In this document: positions 1 through 12,170 of the stretch, piece by piece
How positions within the stretch are numbered: the first letter of the stretch is position 1
Layout: the number at the start of each line of letters is the position of its first letter
Origin: Triangularia verruculosa
Taxonomy: Eukaryota > Ascomycota > Sordariomycetes > Sordariales > Podosporaceae
Direction: 5' to 3'
DNA: 64,000 bases
NCBI GenBank assembly: GCA_033296885.1
Contig: MU863946.1
Location: 62,001 to 126,000, forward strand
Translations under genes and position numbers: made by a program
Notes under the pieces: generated by a model
Told to the model about the DNA's origin: nothing
Databases searched by the model: none
Seen by the model: only the letters and a program-made list of their open reading frames with translations

Positions 1-967
1 TCAACTGGCCCAAGGCGGGTTGAGGAATGTGACGTCACTTGGCGTAGCTTTTTTGTTCTACCCGACCATCACCCCTTGTCGTCGATCAATCAATCAGTCA
101 GAATGTTACTTTCGGCGTTTGCGAAAAGGGGAAAAAATTCATCATCAGATGGCATTTTTTCCTTTTCGGGATGGCGAGTTTGAGATGACGCTCCGTTGGG
201 TTATCCATGCCAGCCATCTACAGTATCTGGTCTAGTTTTCTCGCAAACGCCTGGCCAGCCGCAGCATGAATTCAAGCTCTATCAACGGGGGAGTGTGCTT
301 GCCAGCCAGCTCCGTGTGAACAACTGAATCCCCCGATGTTTGTGATCGCGATCAGTTGCTGCTGTATCGGAAGATATGGCTCCTCATCTTCCTGTCTACC
401 CCCTCGGAGAATGACTTCACACGTCACTTACATTATGTACACAATGCCCTTCCGAACTGTGGCTTAAACGCATTCTGATTAGACGGATGTTGAAGGCGAC
501 GCTTGCGCACCGCGAGCGTGGCCGTCTCCCCAAAGTGGATACTGACGTCATGGACATCCTCCATGAGCCTGTCTCAGATATGACCTGTGCTCCTTCCCGC
601 CGTTCTTGGCACTCCTCGGCAGCATGCACGCTTCTGACAGTTCTCCTTGGCGGGTTCCATCGGCTGGATTCAGGGTCTGGCGGGAGGGGACGAGAACATC
701 AAGCAATTGTTCAGGCTGGGCAATGATATCACGGGACCCTTGACTAGGTCAAGGTCTGGGCAAGCCTCTTAGGTAACAATTTGCATGTTTGAATTAGTGT
801 ACACGTCCCCAAGTTTGTTGACCTGGGTACGACATCATCAACGGCTACATCTCTACCTCTTCCAACTGGCTACCGAGACCATGCAGATAGCGTCATGTCC
901 TATGTATAGTAAAGCGAACGACCGCAACTGAAATCCTGGGCATCAAATCGTCTCTCGGTCTGGCGTC
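1..967. other. intergenic / 3' flank of smc5
   Basis: No convincing coding region is seen. The open frames here are short and overlap on both strands without recognisable domains. The right part probably holds the 3' untranslated region of smc5, which ends at 968 on the minus strand. Confidence 0.6.
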
Positions 968-3900
968 TCAAAACGCTCCATGGCCAGCTGCCTCGGCCTT
1001 CAGTCGCTTCTGTATCTGTACAAACTTGGAAAAATTCATCTTCGTTGTGCCCTCTGGATCCACCCGCTCTCCACTGATGATAACATGTACCTTCATCCGA
1101 GGATCATATCGGAGGCCCGATAGCAACTTAGGCGTGATGAGGAAATACTGACTTGTATGCTCCCGACAAGCAACCTCCACCATTCTCTCGTGAACCATAC
1201 GCTCGTTGCGCGGGTCCATACCCTGGTTGATCTCGTCCACCACCCGGAAGGGCGCCTGAGCCAAGGCCTGAAGAGCCATCAGATAGAAAATGGTCGAAAC
1301 GGCACGTTCACCACCTGACTGTCTGTGCTGGTCCAGCCGTTGAAGTGTCTCGCCCTGGCGAAACTTGACCCTAATATCAATAGCCCACTTGTCGAAGTCC
1401 TCGTCCTTGTGAACACCAACCTCGCCGGCACAGGTAATCTGCTCAAAATTGTAGCTAAAGGCATCGTTAATCTGCCCGACGAGCTGGTCCAAGCGAGGCT
1501 CCCATTGACTCTTAATCTCTTCGATTTGGGCGTTAATTTCGGCCAGCTTCGCCTCCTGGTTCTCTTGGGCGTTGCGGTGTTGTTCGATCTTCTGGGCATA
1601 GCGCTCGTACTCTTCCAGCGCCTGCGGGTTGCCTGCTTCGATCATTTCCAACTTGGCCTGTTCTGCACCGACGAGGGCCTCAAACTCGGCGACTGTTTTA
1701 CCCCGAGCAGCCGTCGTCATCTCCTCTCTGTTCTCCTCAGTCAGGAACTCGGCCGCCTCGGTACTGGCTTTTGTGGCAGTCTTTTTAAACTCCTCGACGT
1801 CCTTGACAGCTTGGGCCACCTTCGCTTTCTCTCCCTCGAGCCTGGTCGTGATCTCAGCGTTCTTATCTTTGAGAGACACGACATCAGAGTCGGCCTCGAG
1901 TTCCCAAACTTGAGCTTCGAGCAGTTTTTGTCGAGCTGTTCGGATTCCACCCAGGGTGTCATGATGTTTGATGACGGCCTTGGACAGCTCTATGGTGGCC
2001 TCGTCGAGCTGCTTCAAGAGATCTGCCCTGCGGACCTTGGCATCGTCGAGCTCCTTCTTGGTCCGGTCGAGAACCGTCTCTTTGGCATCTGAACCATAGT
2101 TCTGTCAGTAAACAATCTTCTACCAGAGGTTGGGCATACACCGTACCTATCTTGTCAGGAAGACCGTTCCACTGCGTGAATTCGGCCTGCAAAGCATTCT
2201 TTTCGGCCATCAAATTGGTCTGGAGAGATGTGAGCCAATTGTTCGGTTCTGCAGGGTCAAGGATAAGACCTTTTTCGCTTCGAGTTCCTTGACTTCTCGT
2301 CTGACTGCCTCGCCTTCTTGTCCGATTGCCTTATACTTTTCTGTTAGCTCGGCGAGCTTCCCCTCAGCCTCCTTGATTTTGCGCTCAAGCTCAGTCTTTT
2401 CCGAGCTATCCACCGGCTGATCCGTCCAGAAGCGACCCCTTCCATATCCAGTCACGCGAGTAGAGACGGCTCCGGGCCCATACTCTTTCCGGCGCGTGGT
2501 ACGGTACAGCTTCTGGCCAGCAGCGAAGAAGTTGATGGTTTCATCCCGCTGAATCCGTTCAAACTGCTCATCCGAGATCTCACTTAAGCTCAACGCAGAT
2601 TGATGCAGCCTTTTTTCTGCACAAAGCATGGCCATCACCGGCTCGGGTCCGTCCAAGTAGTCAGTAACATAGCCATCAAAACCCAGCTCTGAAAGTTGTT
2701 CCCTAGGCAAAGGTGGCTTGAAAGAATCCAGCGACCGAAAACAAGATCGAATAGTGACAGCAAGACCCATTGAACCATGGAAGTAGTCGCTCAGCTTCTT
2801 GTGGTCGTGTTTGCTTTGCGTTGTGAAACAGAAAAAGTCGGACTCCCCCAGCATTGACTGGACAAGGTCGGAGTAGCGCCTGTCCTTGACAGAGCACGTC
2901 AGTACAGGGGGGCCGAATACTTCTTTTTCGAACTCATTCTGGTGGTCTTTGAGCCATGCCCAGCCCTTTGCGACATCAGGGCTCATCTTCTTCAACTGGT
3001 TCAAAAGCTGGCCTTCTTGGGAATCCAGGTCCGCCAGTTCCTTCTCCAGCGATGACTTCTCTTGTTTCAGGGCGACTCCCTCTGATTTGGTGGCGTCACG
3101 CTTTTCGCCCAGATCCATGAGCTTCTCCTCCTTGTCTCGTTTCTGGTGGTCAAGCTCTCGCTGTTTACAGACTGTTAGCAAGGAAAGCCTGCTGGACATA
3201 AAGGCGCTCAAGGAGACTTACAATCTTGAGGTTGAAATCGGCAGCCTTGAATTCCCTAGGCTTTTGCGCATGCTTGGCCTTCAGTTCGGTGATCTCCTTC
3301 TTCAAGGTGCCGATTCGCCTCTTTTTCTCTTTGAAGTTGTCCGTTTCGGTGGAGATTGCCGTTTCGGTCTGTGTGATCTTGTTGCTCGCATTTTCCACCG
3401 GGCTCAGTGCCTTATCAGCCTCAACGACAGCTTGTTCTAATTCCCGTCTCCGGAGGGTCACAAGGCCCTTGACTTGTCGGTGATAATCCTGCTTGCGGTT
3501 GACGGCTTCCAGGGCAGGGGCAACACTCCGTTCGAGCATTTTGTATGTGCGTGTTGCGTCTTTTTTAATCGATTTTGCCTCGGCGTACCGATTCTTGGCC
3601 TCACAATAAACAGCGATAAGCCGAAGTTGTTTGAGCCGAATAACTTGCTCCTGGACTGCCTTCCTCTCACGGAGCTTATCCACATCTGCTTGGAGAAGCC
3701 GTTGCTTGGCCTCCATCCTTTTGACCTCCTCCCGAGTCTTCTCGGTGCTGAGCTGCGCATCTTTCTGCGTCTTGAAGCCATCTTTCAATTGCTGCTGCCA
3801 TACAATCATTTCCTGCGGGGCTGCCGCATGCAACGTCTTCTCTAGCAGCTCCACAGGAGTCAACCCAGCAAACTCGGCCACCTTGTCTTGGGGAAGAAAC

Positions 3901-4502
3901 TGGCACAAGTTGTCAATCTGAATGCGCAAAGACCGCATAAGTCTCTGGATGTCTTTAGGACTAGATCTCGAGCCATTGATCGTGAACTTTCGACCGTTGT
4001 CCTCCCGTCTAATAGTGAGACCGACAACGTAGTTTTCCGCGTCTTCGGGTTTGCGCTGAAGTTCGACCTCAAGTTCCGCCTCGTCGCTGCCGTGCTTGAC
4101 AAACTCGCCAAGAGCGCTGGCTCTGCCCAAGACACTCGGTGGATATCCCAGACCTAAGCAAATGGCACAAACTAGCGAGCTCTTTCCTGTGCCGTTTGGG
4201 CCGATGACCATGTTTAGGTTGGGACCCAGAAAGAATTCGGCTTCCGAGTAGGTGACAAAGTTTCGTAGCTTCACTCGAACAATCGCTCCAGGTTGGAAGG
4301 TGCTTAATGGGCCGTCAGTAATTTGGGAAGTTTCTGTCCGGCGACGCTGCGGGGGTCGCATTTCGTCTTCGGAGGGCTCATCTTCGTTTTCTTCGTCGTC
4401 ATCGCCACGATAGGCTCGCGAACCATCTCCTCCTCTTAATCGTAAGAAGCTGTAGTCGTCGGCATCTGGAGCGGCCCGTTTAAGTGAGCTTGTTGACGCC
4501 AT
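968..4502 (-). CDS. smc5: Structural maintenance of chromosomes protein 5 (Smc5)
   Basis: ATPase core subunit of the Smc5/6 complex, which acts in the nucleus in homologous-recombination repair and replication-fork stability. The model has four exons: 4502-3222, 3160-2270, 2219-2147 and 2088-968, giving 1121 residues, a usual Smc5 length. Walker A (GPNGTGKSS) lies at about residues 101-109. Long coiled coils flank a hinge near residues 450-640. The C-terminal ABC signature QSGGER is near residue 1006, followed by Walker B with VVDE and the typical NQGMD. I chose the ATG at 4502 (MASTSSLKR) because the upstream in-frame region is not Smc5-like. The second intron has a weak donor (GTCTTA after AAG), but splicing is required there because reading through hits a stop. 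An alternative donor, GTCAAG, lies 24 nt upstream. The gene is divergent from the kinase at 5902. An ACGCGT element lies about 160 bp upstream of the ATG. The family call is firm; intron 2 is less certain. Confidence 0.95.
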
Positions 4503-5901
4503 TTCGCCAACGCAAGGAGGGTGTGACCGCAAGTCGCTTTTGTGATCGAAGAATAAAGAGACAAGAACTGTCAAAGAACGACCACAATACTCCCTCTCTG
4601 CCGCAGCGATATGTGGAAGATTCTAACCTCAAGACTTCCAGAATGAGATTTGGAGGTTGAGAAACGCGTCGCGTTTGGCTGCTGCGCGTGGTGGGGTTGG
4701 GGTTAATTGCTGGACTCGGTGGAGACCATAATCCATCTCCTCGGGTCCGAGTCCGTGCATTGCCAAGCCTGCCAATTGCAACTACCGTTGCTTAGGTAAG
4801 CCACACATCCATGCTTAACATCACCACCACAACCACAACGACAAAACGAGAGAGGGTAACATGGTGCGTTAAGGTTAAAAGGCCAGTGTGTATATATATA
4901 CCATCACCATGATTATCAGTTATGCAGATGTGGATGATATAACTCTGTCGTCCCGGCCAGACTATTCATGATGACTCAAGAGAGTGCCCATTTGGGTGCT
5001 CATATGATGTACAAACGATTACCAAAAGCCGATCTTTACGGTACTTCTACCATGTATAAATCAGAACTTTTATGTGTGCGGGCATGAGGAGGTAATACCG
5101 AGGGTCTTGGTTTAGATCAGAACACTTGGCACATCCAATTCGTGTGGAATGCTATGGAGGGTGAAAACACACCACCACGCCCTCGTTACATTCTTGACTC
5201 TCCAATCTCTCCGCAAGACTTGTATAATACATGTCGGGTCTCGCCTGGCAACTCGTCATCATATAGCGCTAAATTGTGAGAATAGTCGACTCCAAGGCCC
5301 AACCTTTGAATGCCCTCAAGCTACTGGCCCGGACAGATGCCATGGTAGGAGACAAGGATCGGGCTCGCAGGAGCAAAGTGTGAACTTCAGAGTTGCTGCA
5401 TCTCCATCTTGCAGGCGACGCTACTTCTGGTGCTGATTTTTCAGGCCCACGCGAGCCTGGCAGCGACTGTGCAGTGGTTTGTTTTGCCTTGATCAAAACA
5501 AACCCGGTTGCTATGCAAGATCGCTATCGCTCTTGCCCTCCTCCCGGCTCCCACGCATTTCACACCCCGCCATTCCACTGCATCTACCAACTCCGCGCCC
5601 TGACCATCTCCCGATCTCCTTCTCTCTTCAGATCGTCCCAGAGCAGTGTTGACTTTTGCACTACCGCCGTCGTGTTGCTTCTACACACTCATTCTTGTTT
5701 TTTTTTCCTCTCTCACCAGTCGGCTTCTGACCCTCTTGGAACATCACTCATTAATCAACTTCTGCTTCTAATTTTCGAGGCCATAGCACCATCCGACCGC
5801 TTCACTATCACTGCGAATTCTCGGCCATCCAATCTTTGAATTGCTTCATCCAATTCTCTCCGTATCAGATGATGTACTAACCGCCTTCTATCGCGTCGAC
5901 C
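4503..5901. other. divergent intergenic region smc5 / kinase
   Basis: Shared upstream region. The smc5 side has the MCB-like palindrome. The kinase side from about 5400 is pyrimidine-rich and contains an ATG-initiated frame at 5514-5839 that ends before the kinase ATG. It could act as an upstream ORF if transcription starts early, but no domain is visible in it. Confidence 0.5.
4662..4676. promoter_or_regulatory. MCB-like palindrome upstream of smc5
   Basis: The sequence contains AAACGC, a 3-base spacer and GCGTTT, a perfect inverted repeat that includes ACGCGT at 4664-4669. ACGCGT is the MluI cell-cycle box bound by the fungal MBF factor for G1/S transcription. It sits about 160 bp upstream of the smc5 ATG. 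That it is functional is inferred. Confidence 0.45.
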
Positions 5902-8900
5902 ATGGATAGGCACAACAACTCGCGACATGGTCGCCAGCCGCTCGCCGATACAACCAAACGAGTAAACAATACCACTATCGCTAACACGGCACGTTTGCAT
6001 CAGAGAGGTAATGAGGAGAACTATGTCTTAAAATCCAAGAAGGTTGTCGGAGGCATCTCAAGTCCTACTATAACTGGGCCGAATCCCCAAGTTGAGCGCC
6101 AGATAGTTGGTACGGCCAGACCAGCTGTACCAGAACGGCCCATCCCAGTCAATCAGCATCTTTCTGAGGCCTCGCAGGAAGTTCACGATCTCGAGGCTGC
6201 CCGACGCATCTCCCAGTTTTCCAATGTTTCCTCCAATGCCTCCACCACGAGACAGCTGAAAACTCATATCGGTCCCTGGCAACTGGGCAAGACGTTGGGC
6301 AAGGGCACTTCGGCGCGTGTCCGTCTGGCACGCCACCGCGTTACTGGGCAGTTGGTGGCTATCAAGATCCTGTCCAAAAGCACTGCTTTTATCAATCAGT
6401 CGGGCAGTTTGGCAAATCTCGATCGCCTTGAATACCGGACTCCCCAGGCCAATGTGGACGGCGGTCTACGCCGAATGCCGATTGCTATCGAGCGCGAAAT
6501 CGCTGTTCTCAAGCTGATTGAGCATCCAAATATCATCAAACTGCTTGACATTTGGGAGAACAGATCTGAGATGTAAGTCAGCGAAGCAAACTGCACACTT
6601 GAACTATGCACTGACATATCGTTTCTCCTCAGATACATGGTCACAGAATATGTTGAGAAGGGCGACATGTTCGAGTTCATACGGTCGATTGGTCCCCTTC
6701 ACGAGTGGGAGGTCATCTTCTACTTTCGTCAGATCATGAGTGCCTTGGATTACTGCCATTCCTTGAACATTTGCCATCGTGATCTCAAGCCGGAGAACAT
6801 CCTACTTCATGGGAGCGGTCAAGTCAAGATCGCAGACTTTGGGATGGCTGCATTGCAACAAAGCCAACACCATCAGCTGACAACCGCTTGTGGAAGCCCG
6901 CACTATGCGGCTCCAGAACTACTTCGACACCAGGCCTACAAAGGTTCAGCCGTCGATATCTGGAGCATGGGTGTTATTCTGTACGTCATGCTTGTTGGCC
7001 GTTTGCCTTTCGATGACAATGACCTCGGTGTCATGATACAGAAGGCAAAACGCGCCGAGTACTCCATACCCCCGAGTCTTAGCAGAGAAGCCCGGGATTT
7101 GATCCGAAGAATGCTTGTCCCCCAACCAGCGCATCGCATCACCATGGCGGAGATGTGGGAGCACCCACTCCTCCACAAGTACCCCGACATCCCACAATGC
7201 TACGAGTGGGAACAGCCTCGACAGTCGAGTTTGCGGAAACGGAATGTCTCGCCCATTCCGGAGGGAGAAGTGGATATCCAAATCCTGAGGCAACTCAAGG
7301 CTCTCTGGCATGCGTACCCTGAAGCCGATCTCAAGCTTAAGCTGAGTCAAGAAAAGTACGTCTCCTGGCATTTGTTTTGGCCGAAACCCGTTACTAACTA
7401 CCTGAGTCAACAGGCCTAATGACCAAAAGCTGTTCTATCATCTGCTCTACAATCACCGTGAAGTCCAGTTGGAAAATTACAACAACAATGTGCCCATCTC
7501 CAAGAGCGATTATCATCACCTCAAGCCGCCTAACTGGAGCAAACGCATCTCCACATGCGAGTTCACCCAGTCGGGACGATACGGCCAGAAGCGATCGGTA
7601 TCCAAGTTCACAGTCATCTCGCATGTGCCGGAGACAGCAGACAAGGACGAAACTGGCACAATACGCAGCTACGACCCTTACAATGCGTCCCGAGTCTTCC
7701 ACTCTGTCCCGTATGCCAGCCATGCGAAGATTGTCATCCATCGCGATGGCTCACAAGGTGGCATCGGACGTTCTCCCACCACCGTCTCACATTCATATCG
7801 TTCATATAGATCTAAAGGCAGCTCGGTGCGACACCAGTTTCGACCTCCTTCTCAACGGACCGCAACAACAACTGGTCGTTTGAGGACTCCTCGTGGATCC
7901 ATGGGCTCAATCCACAGCCATCACAGCACCCCACGTGTTCGTGTCAACAGCAGACCTTCCAAACGTGGGGTTGACTTCTCAGTCGTTCGCAAAGGCCAAA
8001 AATACCAGGGGAGCCGTCATGGTTCTCTGGCTGCCCCAGCTAGCATTGCGGGCGACAATACCACATATGGCCGCGATGCCTACTCACCGCGAAAAGGGCT
8101 CAAGACATACCGGCCCGCGAACACTGTATCCATGGCTGATGTCACCAAGGTCAAAGAGGAGAATGTACTTTGCGGTGACGAGCTGAAGCAGTTTCACACG
8201 TCGATTGCCAGAGATATCGATGAAGCTTTTGGCAGTTCACTTCTGGTGTCAGCGCCCAGCGAGACATTACTTGAGAGCCGTGAAGGAAGCAACTTGAGCT
8301 TTTCTCTGGGTGGTTCCTCTTTTGCACGGATGTCGCAGGTCTCGCTTACTGAGCCACGCTCGTTTGCGGGTACTCAGCGAGACTATAGCAGACCGTTACC
8401 TCCAGTTCCATCACAGTCCACTGTATCCCCTTTGTCGATCCGTAAGCAGAGTATGGATACTGCGCCGGTGACGCACAAGGTATCTCTGCTTGACCCTGGC
8501 TCAAGCATCCATCTTCCAGACCGCCGGGCAGTGTCCGATCCAATTCATAACCGGTCGGTCAAAACAGTCAACCAACTCCCCTCAATATACGAGAGCAGTC
8601 CCGAAGCAATCCCTTCAGAAACCCCAGCTCGTGTTAAGAACAGAGGGCTAGACTACCTGTCACGGGCAGAGAACACCATCCGGGTGGTGAACTCGCCTAC
8701 AGCAGTAGAAGGCGGGGATCCGGTTGCCATTCCGAGGCCTCTCAATGTCCGCAAGTTGTCACTCAACCCGAACAAGACCGACCGTCCTGCCACAATGCAG
8801 GATTCCCGGAGGCATGCGTCCTACTCCGGTCATCGGTCAACCCGGTCTACTGACAGTACTGACCATGATGGTGGTGCTCAGCCCAAGAAGAGGGTATCGT

Positions 8901-9799
8901 CCTGGTTCAAGCGTGGCTCCAAGGATGGAATCAGTCCCGCTGTTACCCCAACCACCGAGACATTTCCTCAGCCCGGCGACGAATATGCCAATTCAGATGC
9001 TAGCGGGCCCTGCAGGCCTGCCGCTCATTCAATCGATGAGTCTGCGATGTTACGCGCACAGAAGAAGAAGGGGTTCAATCTGCCGTTCTGGAAGCATAAC
9101 AAAAATGGGCCGAAAATGTCCATTGGAGGTAGGTACCAGACGCTACGCCAGACCTTTACCAGCGAAATGCTAACTATGATGTTGCCATTCCAGATCCCGA
9201 GTTCGAAGATATACATATTCACGAAGACGGCAAGGCCCAAAAGAAGGCCAAGGAGAAGCATAACAGTGTGGCTGGCCAAAGCGTTTGGTCTGAGAGCGAT
9301 GGGGGCGGCCGTAAGATTGAGGTACAGCAGAACTGGCTGGCCCGGCTTTTCCGGGTCAAGCCGGCCATGCGATATCTTTGCTTTGCTATTCCCAAGCGAC
9401 GCGCGCGTCAGGAGATGGCAATCTTACTTCGTGACTGGCGCAAGTACGGCATCAAGGATATTGAAGTTGACAAGGAGCGCAATATCATATTTGCTCGTGT
9501 TGCTGCCAAGAATTGTAAGTTTCTGTCCTTTGTATGACGTTTGCAGGCTTCCTTTGCTAATTCCTCCTGTGTTTTCAGATCTCAGCCTCAAGGAAGTTTC
9601 GTTTGCCGTCGAACTCATGACCGTGATTGAGCACGGCAAGCGCAACCAGCTTTGCATCGCCCGTTTTACCCAGGAGAAGGGTGCCGCCAGCAGCTTCCAC
9701 AAGGTGGTGGAGGCCATCAACACTGCCTTTGCCAATCGGGGGCTCATGGTTACTGACAAGCGGAAGGTCAATATGATGATCAAGACGCTCAACTCCTGA
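5902..9799 (+). CDS. Serine/threonine kinase of the Gin4/Hsl1/Cdr2 family
   Basis: AMPK-related protein kinase of the septin/bud-neck group that in yeasts links septin assembly and cell size to mitotic entry. Five exons (5902-6572, 6633-7355, 7414-9128, 9194-9514, 9579-9799) encode 1216 residues. The kinase domain starts near residue 123 (IGPWQLGKTLGKG). The ATP-binding lysine is about K155 (VAIKIL), the HRDLKPEN catalytic loop has D274, and the DFG aspartate is D292. The activation segment ends CGSPHYAAPE. An insertion of about 30 residues separates the lysine from helix C. About 650 residues of serine-, proline- and arginine-rich probably disordered sequence follow. The last roughly 170 residues form a compact conserved-looking region (FAIPKRRARQEM through MTVIEHGKRNQLCIARF), matching the fungal KA1-like lipid-binding domain of this family. 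The group is clear; the choice between Gin4 and Hsl1 orthology is not resolved by eye. Confidence 0.9.
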
Positions 9800-10870
9800 T
9801 CTCGACGACGCCCGCACACCTTGTCCTCTTTGCAACTGTTTTTTATTCATCGACATGCTCGTTTTACACCTGCTATTGGCTGGAGCTGGAGTTTGGCTTT
9901 TTGACGAAGTTGTTTCTTCGTCTGCATGACGGATCTTGGCTACCAAGATCTCATAATTTTATTGCTATTGGAGTAAAAGGGGGGTTGGTGGCGTACCATG
10001 AGTTTGGGCAATCAGCTTCGAGGGAAAAAGGCAGCATTGGGAATGCGTTCGGATCGATGGATACAGACGGGGTCTTGATTGGGCATCGTTCTTGTTTTGT
10101 TGGCATTTTGTAGCGCTGAAGCATGACGAAAGTGGGCAGGAAAGAGGCGGGTTTTATTTTATTTTCTGAGACGTTCAGCGACAGAGGTGCACACTACCTA
10201 CTTTAGTCATGCTGGAGTGTTTACTTAGATACCCGCGCGCTGGTTGGGTTTTGTATGGGTTCCTATACCTTCTAAGCACAAAGTTCTGAGGCTGGTAGCT
10301 AAGCAGCAAAGAAGATGAATGTAATCAATTAATATGTAATCATTAGTATCTACCAACCCCTTTTTCGAAGACGAAAGCGAATTCAGGGGTTTGTTTTGTT
10401 GTGGTGCAGGGTTGCTGGGGGCAGCGGCAGGCCGAATCGGCGATGTTCTCTGCGGTTCTGCAATTCTTTAATTGCCGGTCGACTTTCCGGGGGGTGGGAC
10501 ACTGGGAATTGCCCAATTATCTTGACGTTTTGGTGTCGGGATCTGCCGGACCGGCGCGGACGGACGGATTGACAGGCTGGGCCAGCCAAGTTGTTGGGAA
10601 AGTGGTCGCAAGTAGAAAAAAAAGGCAAAGTGCGTTTTTATTTCAACTTTTTGGCGCATCACTCTATCACCTAATACCTCATCCTCGCAGCACTTCCTCT
10701 GGTCTCTGTATTTTTGGCGCTGGAGTTCTCTCGTATTAATAAAGTATGTACCAGCCGTAGCACCCTCCTCCTTCTGATCGGCACCCCGCCTTCACGCTGG
10801 GCAAACTGTTAACCACCTTCCGGCGCTAGACACAGGGCTACGTTTGTTTGTCAGGCGACCTTTTTTCAGC
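9800..10870. other. intergenic region kinase / fumarase
   Basis: Holds the 3' flank of the kinase and the promoter and leader of fumarase. The identical 10-mer TTTTTGGCGC occurs at 10648-10657 and 10711-10720. A possible leader intron runs from GTATGT at 10744 to the pyrimidine-tract acceptor ending at 10869, just before the fumarase ATG. No gene is seen. Confidence 0.5.
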
Positions 10871-12129
10871 ATGCTTCGGTCGGTTCGCATTGCCGGGCCC
10901 GCAGCCCGCGCCAGCCTTGGGGTGCCGAGGACAGCCAGCCGGTCGCTGAGCACATGTCTCAAGGCGTCGGCCGGTGCACGCAACGCTCCCATTTCGTCAC
11001 TTTCCAACAGCCAAACCGCCAACCCCGCCATCCGCCACCAGAGAACCTTCCACAGTAGTGCCGCCAGAATGACAGCCAACACCAGAACCGAGAGCGATGC
11101 CTTTGGCGAGATCCAGGTCGCGGCCGACCGATACTGGGGCGCTCAGACCGAGCGTTCGCTCGAGAACTTTAAGATCAACCAGCCCCAGGACCGCATGCCC
11201 CCGCCTATCGTCAAGGCGTTCGGCATTTTGAAGGGTGCTGCCGCGACGGTGAACATGCGCTATGGCCTTGGTATATTCTGCATCCTCTCCACGCAGTCGC
11301 GATGCGCGACTAGGCGAGTCGCCTGAAGAAGAATGAGGGGCTAACGACGGGAAAATATGCAGATCCTGAAATTGGCAAGGCTATTCAGCAGGCCGCGAAG
11401 GAGGTTGCTGACCTCAAGCTCCTCGACCACTTCCCCCTCGTCGTCTGGCAGACCGGCTCTGGCACCCAGTCCAACATGAATGCCAATGAGGTCATTAGCA
11501 ACAGGGCCATCGAGATTTTGGGCGGCAAGATGGGCTCCAAGAAGCCTGTGCACCCCAATGACCACGTCAATCGCTCAGCTTCGTCCAACGATACCTTCCC
11601 CACTGTCATGCACATCGCCGCCGTGCTTGAGATTGAGGGCACTCTCCTTCCTGCGCTCAAGAGCCTGCGCGATGCGATCCAGACCAAGGTTGAGCAGTTC
11701 GAAGCCAAGAAGATTATCAAGATCGGCCGTACCCATCTTCAAGACGCTACCCCCCTCACACTCGCTCAGGAGTTCAGCGGCTATGTTGCCCAGCTCGACT
11801 TTGGCATCAAGCGCGTCGAGTCGTCTCTTCCCGACCTGCGCCTCCTCGCCCAGGGTGGTACCGCCGTCGGCACCGGTATCAACACCTTCGAGGGCTTCGC
11901 TGAGGCCATTGCGGAGGAGGTCACTAAAATGACCGGTACCGAGTTCAAGACCGCCCCCAACAAGTTCGAGGCGCTTGCTGCCCACGACGCCATTGTCCAG
12001 GCTCACGGCAGCCTCAACACCCTTGCTGCCTCGCTCAGCAAGATCGCTCAGGATATCCGCTACCTTGGCAGTGGTCCCCGTTGCGGTCTCGGCGAGCTCA
12101 ACCTCCCTGAAAACGAGCCCGGTTCTTCC

Positions 12130-12170
<41 letters not shown>

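Noticed and set aside
1325..2092. 255-codon open frame antisense to smc5
   Set aside because: Leucine-rich reading of the coiled-coil codons on the wrong strand.
7469..9799. Single 776-codon reading through the kinase 3' half
   Set aside because: Its last part (about 9129-9578) is in the wrong frame; three exons are needed to keep the conserved C-terminal domain.
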